Assembly (NCBI GenBank): GCA_964404605.1
Contig: CAYOKT010000001.1
Location: forward strand, 1-64,000
Length of the DNA stretch: 64,000 nt
Direction: 5' to 3'
Source: CAYOKT01 sp964404605
GTDB lineage: Bacteria; Electryoneota; Electryoneia; Electryoneales; Electryoneaceae
The position numbers and the translations under genes are program-made. Positions 55,462 through 63,800 of the stretch are shown one piece after another (position 1 is the stretch's first letter; each line of letters begins with the position of its first letter). Under the pieces are notes generated by a model. That model saw nothing but the letters and a program-made list of their open reading frames with translations, searched no databases and had not been told where the DNA came from.

Positions 55462-56058
55462 ATGAAGCGATCGCATCCGGTGGTTTCGGGGATGGTTGCC
55501 CTGCTGGTGTTTCTCCTGGCGACCGGCGCCGTCGCGCAGACCATGGGCAACATCGTCGCCCGCTCCCTGTTCTCTGATAAAAAGGGGTTCGTCGAGGGCG
55601 ACATCATCACCGTCCTCATCGTGGAGTTCACCGAGGGCACCAACGAGACCAACACGCAGACCAATTCCGACAACCGCCTGCAGGCGGACGCCAACACCTC
55701 CGGCAAATTGACGGACATCCTGCCCTCGTTAGGGATCAACTCCACCATGCAGAACCGTCACAACGCCCAGGGCGCGACGCAGAGCAGGGGAACGCTCTCC
55801 GGCAAGATGACGGTCGTGGTGACGGAGGTGGCGGATAACGGGCTGCTCTCGGTGGAAGGAACGCGCGTCGTGAACATCAACGGCGAGCGGCAGACGACCA
55901 TTCTCACGGGTGTCGTCCGGCCGGAGGATGTCAGCGCGGGCAACACCGTCTACAGCTATAACATCGCCAACGCCCAGATTTCCTACAAGGGGAAGGGCCT
56001 GGCGACTCAGGCCGGGAAGCCGGGCATTCTGGCGAGGATCTGGAATTGGATCTTCTGA
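55462..56058 (+). CDS. flgH: Flagellar L-ring protein FlgH
   Basis: 198 aa L-ring subunit. A signal peptide (MVALLVFLLATGAVAQ) is followed by GNIVARSLFSDKKGFVEGDIITVLIVE. The core has GTLSGKMTVVVTEVADNGLLSVEGTRVVNINGERQTTILTGVVRPEDVSAGNTVYSYNIANAQISYKGKG, matching the family. There is no cysteine in the whole visible protein, so the lipobox found in enterobacterial FlgH is absent. The stop overlaps the flgI start. Confidence 0.93.
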   Translation: MKRSHPVVSGMVALLVFLLATGAVAQTMGNIVARSLFSDKKGFVEGDIITVLIVEFTEGTNETNTQTNSDNRLQADANTSGKLTDILPSLGINSTMQNRHNAQGATQSRGTLSGKMTVVVTEVADNGLLSVEGTRVVNINGERQTTILTGVVRPEDVSAGNTVYSYNIANAQISYKGKGLATQAGKPGILARIWNWIF

Positions 56059-57158
56059 TGGGAAAAAGGCTATTCCTGCTGCTGCTGCTCGCGGCGCTTC
56101 TTCCGCCCCTCGAGCTGGCGGCGCAGTCGCGGATCAAGGACATCGCCGATGTCGAAGGCGTCAGCCCCACGCCGGTGATCGGGTACGGCATCGTCGTCGG
56201 GCTCGACGGCACCGGCGACAGCCCCCGCTCGCTCTTCACCAACCAGACCCTGCGGAACATGCTGGAGCGCTTCGGGATTTCGATGGCCAACGACCGGGTG
56301 CGCGTCCGCAACGTGGCCGGAGTGATGGTCACCGCTGAGCTGTCCCCCTTCGCCAAACAGGGGCAGAAGGTGGATGTCACCATCTCTTCCATCGGCGATT
56401 CGCGCAGCCTGCAAGGGGGAACCCTGCTGCTGACCCCTCTCGCCGGACCGGACGGGGAGGTGTACGGCCTCGCCCAGGGGCCGCTCTCCATCGGCGGTTT
56501 CGCCATCGAATCGGGCGGGGTGAGCATTCGCCAGAACGCCGCGTCGGTCGGCAGGATTCCCGGCGGGATGATCGTCGAACGCGAACCCGGGGCGAGTCTC
56601 ACCGACCTCGAGGAGGTGAACTACTCTCTCCGCGAACCGGATTACACGACGGCCCGGCGCATCGCGGAAGCGATCAACCAGTCGCTGAACCTTGAGATCG
56701 CCGAAGCGGTCGATCCGGTCAGCGTCCGGGTGACCGTGCCGCCCGGGTACAAGGGCGGGGCGGTGGGACTGATCACCGACACGGAAAACATCCTCATCAA
56801 TCCGGACGTGCGGGCGAAGGTCGTGGTCAACGAGCGCACCGGGACCGTGGTCATCGGGGAGAAGGTGCAGCTTTCCAGCGTGGCGATCAGTCATGGGGCC
56901 CTGTCGATCTCCATCGTGAGCACGCCGGTCATCAGTCAGCCCGGTGCATTTTCGCCGGGCCGGACGGTGTCCCAGCAGGCGAGCCAGATCCAGGTGCAGC
57001 AGCAGGGGACGGGTGTCGTCGTCGTCCAGCAGTCCGCCAGTGTCGGGGACGTGGCGGCGGCGCTGAACAGCCTCGGGGTCGCACCGCGCGACATCATCGC
57101 CATCTTCCAGGCGTTGAAACAGGCCGGCGCCCTCCGGGCGGAACTGGTGATCATCTGA
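56058..57158 (+). CDS. flgI: Flagellar P-ring protein FlgI
   Basis: 366 aa periplasmic ring protein. Signal peptide MGKRLFLLLLLAALLPPLELAAQ. SRIKDIADVEGVSPTPVIGYGIVVGLDGTGDS, FTNQTLRNMLERFGI, NVAGVMVTAELSPFAKQGQKVDVTISSIGDSRSLQGGTLLLTPL and the C-terminal AALNSLGVAPRDIIAIFQALKQAGALRAELVII are diagnostic. ATG 56058 (TGATG with flgH) is preferred over the in-frame TTG at 56046. Confidence 0.96.
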   Translation: MGKRLFLLLLLAALLPPLELAAQSRIKDIADVEGVSPTPVIGYGIVVGLDGTGDSPRSLFTNQTLRNMLERFGISMANDRVRVRNVAGVMVTAELSPFAKQGQKVDVTISSIGDSRSLQGGTLLLTPLAGPDGEVYGLAQGPLSIGGFAIESGGVSIRQNAASVGRIPGGMIVEREPGASLTDLEEVNYSLREPDYTTARRIAEAINQSLNLEIAEAVDPVSVRVTVPPGYKGGAVGLITDTENILINPDVRAKVVVNERTGTVVIGEKVQLSSVAISHGALSISIVSTPVISQPGAFSPGRTVSQQASQIQVQQQGTGVVVVQQSASVGDVAAALNSLGVAPRDIIAIFQALKQAGALRAELVII

Positions 57159-57934
57159 TGCCGTCGCCTCCCGTACAAGATATGCCCCGGGGGATGGGGC
57201 TCACCTGGAGCCGGCGTCCGCTGCCGAGAGATGTGGCGGATCCCAAGCTGTACCGCGCGGCGCAGGGCTTCGAGGCCTATTTCGCGCGATACCTGTTCAA
57301 CGAGTTGAGCGCCTCCACGCCGATGTTCGATTCCAAGGCGCCGGGAGGGGAGATCTACCAGGGGTTTTTCTCCGACGCCATCGGCGAGGAGATCGCCGCG
57401 GGTGGTTCCCTCGGCATCGCGGAGATGATCTACCGTCAAATGACCGAGAAACGGGGCGTGGAGGCCGGTGTTCCCGGCGGGGACGGCATCCGGATGGGAG
57501 CGGACACGAGGCTGAACGAATACCGGGCGGTCATCGACCGGGCCGCCTCCCGTCACAACCTCGACCCGGATCTGCTCCGGGCCGTCATCAAGCGGGAGTC
57601 CGGCGGCGATCCGAACTCCGTGTCGCCCTCCGGCGCGAAGGGGTTGATGCGGCTGACCCCGTCCCGGGTACGGGCCTACAGTGTGGGCAACCCCTTCGAC
57701 CCCGGGGAGAACGTGGATGCCGGGGCAGCGGTCCTGAGGGACCTGATGGACCGGTTCGAGAACCTCGATCTCGCCCTCGCGGCCTATCATGCCGGCCCCG
57801 AGGCGGTCAAACGCTATGACAACAGCGTGCCCCCGTTCCGTGAAACCCGCACCTACCTGAACGATGTCAAACGTTTTCTCGCGGAATATCGCGGAAAGGC
57901 TTCCGGAACCAAACCGCGCAGCCTCACCGAGTGA
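57158..57934 (+). CDS. flgJ: FlgJ rod-cap protein fused to a soluble lytic transglycosylase
   Basis: 258 aa. The N-terminal ~110 residues are a FlgJ rod-cap domain (AQGFEAYFARYLFNELSASTPMF, YQGFFSDAIGEEIAAGGSLGIAEMIYRQ). The C-terminal half is an SLT-type transglycosylase with the catalytic Glu at residue 147 (AVIKRESGGDPNSVSPSGAKG) and AAYHAGPEAVKRYD. GLMRLTP replaces the more usual GLMQLMP. Beta- and gammaproteobacterial FlgJ carries a glucosaminidase-type muramidase instead. The enzyme would open peptidoglycan for the rod while the cap guides it. ATG 57158 overlaps flgI. Confidence 0.93.
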   Translation: MPSPPVQDMPRGMGLTWSRRPLPRDVADPKLYRAAQGFEAYFARYLFNELSASTPMFDSKAPGGEIYQGFFSDAIGEEIAAGGSLGIAEMIYRQMTEKRGVEAGVPGGDGIRMGADTRLNEYRAVIDRAASRHNLDPDLLRAVIKRESGGDPNSVSPSGAKGLMRLTPSRVRAYSVGNPFDPGENVDAGAAVLRDLMDRFENLDLALAAYHAGPEAVKRYDNSVPPFRETRTYLNDVKRFLAEYRGKASGTKPRSLTE

Positions 57935-57947
57935 TCTGGAGGAGAGG

Positions 57948-58448
57948 ATGGACAACCTGATCGGAAAGCTGGTGGACGTGATCAAGAGGGAAGAGGGGCT
58001 CCTCGCGGACTTCCTCGGGTTGCTTGAGCAGCAGAAGAAAATCCTGGTGAAAAACGACACGGAAGAGTTCGAAAGAACCGTCGCACGCCAGGAGGAGCTG
58101 ATCCGTCAGATCAAGGAGTTGGAGGAGGAGCGTGTCCGCCAGGTGCGCAGCCTCGCCCGCGATATGGACAGCGAGGAATCGGAGATCACCCTCACCCGGC
58201 TTGTCGAGATGAGCCTCGGCCAGCTCTCCGACGAACTGAAGGATGCAAAGCTTTCGATGAACCACCTCGTGGGGCGGATCAAGCGGGTGAACCAGGTGAA
58301 CCAGTACCTGATCAAGCGATCCATGCACACCGTGCAGCGGAACATCGACTGGTTGATCGACGGGGCGGAACTGGAGGTCACCTACGAGGCGAACGGGCGC
58401 ATCCGTGGGCGCGAGGGGCGCGCCGTCCTGGTGAACAAGACCTACTGA
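57948..58448 (+). CDS. flgN: Flagellar export chaperone FlgN
   Basis: 166 aa, mainly helical. Family-like start LIGKLVDVIKREEGLLADFLGLLEQQKKILVKNDTEEFERTVARQEELIRQIKELEEER, and MNHLVGRIKRVNQVNQYLIKRSMHTVQRNIDWL near the C-terminus. It is the chaperone of FlgK and FlgL, whose genes follow. GGAGGAGAGG directly before the ATG gives a strong ribosome site. No flgM precedes it. Confidence 0.85.
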   Translation: MDNLIGKLVDVIKREEGLLADFLGLLEQQKKILVKNDTEEFERTVARQEELIRQIKELEEERVRQVRSLARDMDSEESEITLTRLVEMSLGQLSDELKDAKLSMNHLVGRIKRVNQVNQYLIKRSMHTVQRNIDWLIDGAELEVTYEANGRIRGREGRAVLVNKTY

Positions 58449-58458
58449 CGGATCGGGC

Positions 58459-59868
58459 ATGAGCACGATCAGCGGAAACCATTACTCTTCGCCCACCCTG
58501 CAGGGACAGCTCAAGATGGCGCGGGACGCCCTGCTCGCCCAGCAGACCGCGATGTCGGTGTTGTCCCACAACGTGGCCAACGTGAACACCGAGGGATACC
58601 ATCGCCAGCGGGCGATCATGGAGTCCCGCACCCCCCTCGACGGCCACCCGGGACAGATCGGCGGCGGGGTGAACGTCCAGAGGATCGAGCGGCTCGCGGA
58701 CACCTTCGCCGAGCAGCAGGTTCGCATGGAATCCGGTACCGTCGGCCGCTGGCAGGCCCAGCGGGACGGGATGATGCAGGTCGAGCAGGTCTTCGGCGAA
58801 AACCGCGATTACGCCCTCTCCGGCGCCCTCGATGAATTCTGGAACTCCTGGGAGGATTTCGCCAACGACGCCGACAGCATCACCTCCCGGCTGAACGTGA
58901 TCGCCAGGGGGCAGAACCTGGCGAGGGCGTTCCGGCAGACGGCCGAGCAGTTGGGCGAAGTGCGCAAGCAGATGAACTTCGAGCTGCGGGAGATCGGGAA
59001 CCAGATCAACAGCCTCGCGCAGCGTATCGCCCAGTTGAACGAGCAGATCTACGAGGCGAAAGCCCGGAAGCAGAACCCCAATGACCTGCTGGATCAGCGC
59101 GACAAGCTGGTCCAGGAGTTGAGCCGGTTGACCGGCGCCACGGTGGAGGTGGAGAGCAACGGCAGCGCGACAGTTTACATCGGCCGCGATGTCCTCGTCC
59201 ACCGGAACACCGTCCGGGAGGTCTACTGGAAGCAGAACGCCGAACGCGGCAAGGGCGGGGGGGACCTTACCTGGCGGGACAACGACCAGGCGCTGCAGAT
59301 CGACGGCGGCGTGGCGTACGGTAAGCTCGTCGTGCGCGACGACGCGGTCCCGGAAGCCCTGTCCGACCTCGATGAGCTGGCCGACACCCTCCGCGACAGG
59401 GTGAACGAACTGCACCTCCAGGGCATCGGGCGCGACGGCAGCACCGGCACCCTCTTCTGGCGCGCGGACACCTCCGGGGCGGTGGGCATTGAAGTGAACC
59501 CCGACCTGCTCATCTCGCCGGAACGCCTGGCCGCCTCGACCGTTTCCGCCACCGGCGACAACGCCCTCGCCCACCAGATGTTCGAACTCCAGTTCGAGGA
59601 GGAGTTCAACGGCGGGAAGACGGCGTTCAACGACTTCTATCACGGCATCGTGACCCGGATCGGGAACCTGGTACAGGAGGCTTCGGCGCGGGAGGAAGCG
59701 GCGAGCGCGGGTCTCGAACAGGCGAAAACCTGGCAGCAACACATCTCCGGGGTCAACCTGGACGAGGAGATGGCGAACATGGTCCAGCTCCAGCACGCCT
59801 ACACCGCCGCCGCGAGGGTCACCTCGGCGGTGGACGAGCTGATCACGACCCTTCTCCAGATGGTCTGA
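58459..59868 (+). CDS. flgK: Flagellar hook-filament junction protein FlgK
   Basis: 469 aa. LKMARDALLAQQTAMSVLSHNVANVNTEGYHRQRAIMESRTPLDGHPGQIGGGVNVQRIERLADTF at the N-terminus and NLDEEMANMVQLQHAYTAAARVTSAVDELITTLLQMV at the end, with a shorter middle than the 547-aa E. coli protein. It joins hook to filament. ATG 58459, ten bases after flgN. Confidence 0.96.
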   Translation: MSTISGNHYSSPTLQGQLKMARDALLAQQTAMSVLSHNVANVNTEGYHRQRAIMESRTPLDGHPGQIGGGVNVQRIERLADTFAEQQVRMESGTVGRWQAQRDGMMQVEQVFGENRDYALSGALDEFWNSWEDFANDADSITSRLNVIARGQNLARAFRQTAEQLGEVRKQMNFELREIGNQINSLAQRIAQLNEQIYEAKARKQNPNDLLDQRDKLVQELSRLTGATVEVESNGSATVYIGRDVLVHRNTVREVYWKQNAERGKGGGDLTWRDNDQALQIDGGVAYGKLVVRDDAVPEALSDLDELADTLRDRVNELHLQGIGRDGSTGTLFWRADTSGAVGIEVNPDLLISPERLAASTVSATGDNALAHQMFELQFEEEFNGGKTAFNDFYHGIVTRIGNLVQEASAREEAASAGLEQAKTWQQHISGVNLDEEMANMVQLQHAYTAAARVTSAVDELITTLLQMV

Positions 59869-59883
59869 AGGTAGAGGGCTGCA

Positions 59884-60810
59884 ATGCGCGTCACACAACA
59901 GACGAAGACCAACCAGCTTCTGCTGGATCTCGAGCGGCGGCAGAACGAAATCCTGCGCTCCCAGCGCGTTCTGACCACGGGCCGGGAAGTGGACAAGCCC
60001 TCCGATGATCCCTCCCGGGCGCGGCGGGCCCTGATGCTCTCCAGCTCCATCAAGCGCCGTGACCAGCACATCGAGAACATCAATGACGCCAACGCCAAGC
60101 TGGGCTACACCGAGGGCGAGCTGCAGCATACCCAGGACCTGCTCAACGAGGCCCGTTCTCTCGCACTCCAGGGGTCGAGCGGCACCCTGAACGATAAGGA
60201 CCTCGAATACCTCAGCTACCGCGTCGATGAGATCCTGCATGAGCTTGTCGCCGTCGCGAACGCGCGCCACGAGGGGCAGTACATCTTCGGCGGGTTCAAC
60301 ACCCAGGAGCCCCCGTACTCGCTGGTCACCGATGCGACGACGGGTGAAACCATCATGGTGCAGGACCTGGCGAGCGGCATGGACGGGGTGATCTACCGGA
60401 TCACCGCCGACGGCGAGCGGGTGCCGGGGAATGTGCCCGGTACTGACGTTTTCCAGACCGGGGACCCGGGGGACTCCGGCGACATGTTCCAGGTCATGAT
60501 CGACCTGCGGGATGCGTTGCAGGACGGGGATCGGAGCACGATCCAGGGAGCGCTGGACCGCATCGATGAAGCCGCCGAGCGGGTGCGGGGAACCATCGCC
60601 AAGGTCGGCGGATACATGCAGCGCCTGCAGGCGACCGAGACCCGCCAGGAAGATATGAACGTTCTCGAGACCGAGCACCTCAGCGAAGCCCAGGACGCCG
60701 ACATCGCCGAATGGATCAGCCGCTGGCAGCTTCAGCAGGTGGCGCTCGAGACGGCGATGAACGTCGGCGCCCGGGTGATTACCACCAGCCTCGTCAACTT
60801 CATCAGGTAA
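59884..60810 (+). CDS. flgL: Flagellar hook-filament junction protein FlgL
   Basis: 308 aa, flagellin-like. N-terminal MRVTQQTKTNQLLLDLERRQNEILRSQRVLTTGREVDKPSDDPSRARRALMLSSSIKRRDQHIENINDANAKLGYTE, middle HEGQYIFGGFNTQEPPYSL and C-terminal LQQVALETAMNVGARVITTSLVNFIR. It is the second junction protein. The INDANAKLGYTEGELQHTQDLLNEARSLALQGSSGTL segment is the flagellin-type helix pair. Ends 12 bases before the long glycosyltransferase frame. Confidence 0.96.
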   Translation: MRVTQQTKTNQLLLDLERRQNEILRSQRVLTTGREVDKPSDDPSRARRALMLSSSIKRRDQHIENINDANAKLGYTEGELQHTQDLLNEARSLALQGSSGTLNDKDLEYLSYRVDEILHELVAVANARHEGQYIFGGFNTQEPPYSLVTDATTGETIMVQDLASGMDGVIYRITADGERVPGNVPGTDVFQTGDPGDSGDMFQVMIDLRDALQDGDRSTIQGALDRIDEAAERVRGTIAKVGGYMQRLQATETRQEDMNVLETEHLSEAQDADIAEWISRWQLQQVALETAMNVGARVITTSLVNFIR

Positions 60811-60822
60811 CAGGGGAATACC

Positions 60823-63800
60823 ATGAGTGCGCACGAGACCCTCGGGGTGGATGTGGCGGAGCTTCTCCGAAGGCGCACCGCGGACGGGATGCTCCTCGAC
60901 CGCAGGAATGGAGAAGAGGATCTCCTCGCCACCGCGATGGTGATTCCCACCTTCGCGGAGCGCGGCCGGACGGAAGAGGCGGTCCGCGCGGCGGAGGCGC
61001 TGGCCCGGCGGCGCGACCACACCGGCGGTTGGGATGATCCCTGGACCACGGTGATCGCCCTCGAGGCCTTTATCGGGTTGAAACTGCGCGGCGTGCCCTT
61101 CGAAGACATCGATGGGGTGATCGACCGCGCGGTTGAAGTGTTGCGCGGAACCGTTCCCCTCCCTTCACGCGAGCGGGAACTCCGTCTCTCTCGCGCCCTC
61201 GTCCTCGCGGGGCTGTCGAAGCAGGAGGCGACGCTGGTCGATGCCGGCCTGCTGCGGGCGCGGGGTGTGTTGGACGGGAATGAACAAGGCTGGCGGGAGG
61301 ACCTGGGAGAGGCGCTGCACGGCCTTCTCGCGCTCGTCGATCTCCACGCGGTCACCCGTGACGAAGCGACCGCCGCGTTGATCCGGGAACGATTCGATGC
61401 CTTCGGCTTCATCGGTTCCCGCCGGTGGTCGGAGTTGCAACCGGTCGATTCCATCGCCCGCGCCGGGATCGTGCTCGCGAAGATGAACCACGAAAACGAA
61501 GCCCGGGCCGCGTACGACCTCTGTCTCGGCGCGGCGGCGGAAACCCTCGATACGATCTCGCTGAAACACCGGGTGGAGCTGGGCGCGAGGCTTTACGGCG
61601 GAGAGAAAGCCGGCGATTCCCAGGGAGCGGGCGAGGAGGCCCCGAAGCCGTTCCCGGCGCGGGAGACGGTGCAACCGCCGGAAGTCAGGCCGGAGGCGAA
61701 CCCGGCGCCGCCGGATGAGGGCGAAGAACCGGGCAAGCCGGCCATCACCGCCCGCCCGGACCTGGGGCAGGACGATGATCCGCCTGCGCCCTCGTCCCTG
61801 TTGCCGGCGCTGAAGCCGCGCTCCGGGGAGGAACCGACGGTCAGCGTCGTCCTCATCCAGCGGGGCGGGGAAGAGGGTGTGCACCGGACGCTCAAGGCGC
61901 TCCGCGCCCAGGTTCGTCTTCCGGACGAGGTCATCCTCGTTCATGGCGGTTCCGAGGATGTCAACCCGGCCGATTCGGCCGCCGGGATGCTGCTGCGCGA
62001 GGTCCGTCCTTCCCGTTTCGACAGCGAGGGAACCCGTTGGGCCCTGGGCGCCTCCGCGGCGACTTGCCAGTGGGTCTGGTTCCTCGTCTCCGGCGTCTCT
62101 CCCCGCCCGGGGACCCTCGGCGCCGCGCTGGAAAAGACGGGCGATGGGGCGCAGGCCATCTACCTCGCCGGGGCGGAGGGGCAGCTGCAGAAGGCGCTCG
62201 AGTCGCTCCCCGGGGAGCCCTCGCTCCCTTCCCACCACGTGCTGTTCCATTCCTCCCTGCTCTCCGGGTCGCCGTGGGATGCCGGGATGCGAGCCGAGCC
62301 CTTCTGGCTGTTCGCCCTCCAGCACCTGGCCGGGGCGAAATGGGCGGTCGCAACTTCCGGAAGCGAGAGCGGGTTCGAGGAATCCGTCAGCGTGCCCCTC
62401 GAGATGCTCGAGGCGCGGGTCCGGGATCGGATTCACCTCGGGCGGCGCGTGCCGGCTCACAGCGCCGAACTCCATCATGAGCGCAAACAGGCGGTCGAGC
62501 TCGACCGGGAAACCGCCTATGAAGCGTTTCGCCGCCACCGCGAGCCCCTGGTCTCGATCATCATCCCCCACTACAACCTGCCGGACATGCTCCGGCAGAC
62601 CCTTGAAAGGGTGATCGAGAACACGGAGGAGATCCCCTTCGAGATCATCGTGGTGGACAACGGCAGCGACAACACCGGCGAGGAACTGCGGAAGAAGATG
62701 GAAGAGTGGGGGGTACTCTGCCTCCGGAACGAGCGCAACGAGGGCTTCGCCCGCGCCTGCAACCGCGGCGTGAAGGCGGCGAAGGCGGACTATATCGTAT
62801 TGCTGAACAATGACACCGAGGTCGAGAAAGGCTGGCTGAGGGCGATGCTGCAAGCCTCGCAGGAGGAGGAGGCGGACATCGTCGGCGCCCTGATGCTCTA
62901 TCCCGACCGCACCATCCAGCACGCCGGCATCACCTTCAGCACGGATTTCGTCCCGGGGCACATCTACGGGAAGGGGCCGTTGACCCTGCCGCCCGTGCAC
63001 AAGCGGCGCGCGTTCCAGGCGGTCACGGCGGCCTGCATGCTGGTGCGGAAGTCCCTGTACGAACGGTTGGGCGGCCTCGATGAGGGGTTCATCAACAGCT
63101 TCGAGGACGTGGACTTCTGCCTGCGAGCCCGTCGCCTGGGCGCCCGGATCGTCTATGAACCGAAGGCGGTGATCGTCCATCATGCGGAATCGACACCGGG
63201 ACGGAAGGCGCATGACAAGGAAAATATGCAGCGCTACCTCGCCCGCTGGCGGGGGCACGTCGAACCGGATACACACCTCTACGCGAAGATGGACGGGTAC
63301 CAGACCATGTGGGTCGACGGGAAGGAGAAACTGGTGCCCATCGGTCGCAGCACCGTGACCTCAGCTTCCGGGAAGGAGGACCAGATGAAGGTCGCCACGC
63401 ACAAACCGGGCACGGTGATCCCGGCGGACCGGGGAACGGACACCGCGGTGATGGACCAGCCCCTCGGGGAACTGCTGGCGAAGGCGGATACCCTGATTCG
63501 TGATGGCCGCTTCGACGAGGCGGAGCAGGCCTTGATCGAAGGTCGCCAGCGAGTCAACGGCAATGTGCGGCACCGGGCGCGCTACTGGACCCTGCTCGGT
63601 GACGCCCGCTTCCGCCTGGACCGGGCCGAAGAGGCGTTCCGCTGCTACCAGAAGGCGGTCCTCGATGATCCCTCCTCGGAGCGGGCGTGGATCGGCATCG
63701 CGACCTATCACCTGGTCAAGGGAGAATTGGACACGGCGGATGAACTGTTCAAAAAGGTCCTCTCCCTCTCGCCGGAGAACGCCCGGGGTCACCTGGGGCG

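Noticed and set aside
58378..61020. 880-codon minus-strand frame across flgK and flgL
   Set aside because: Antisense shadow; FlgK and FlgL are unmistakable on the plus strand.
61165..63276. 703-codon minus-strand frame near the window end
   Set aside because: It is antisense to the open plus-strand glycosyltransferase-TPR frame, which has clear GT2 and TPR motifs.
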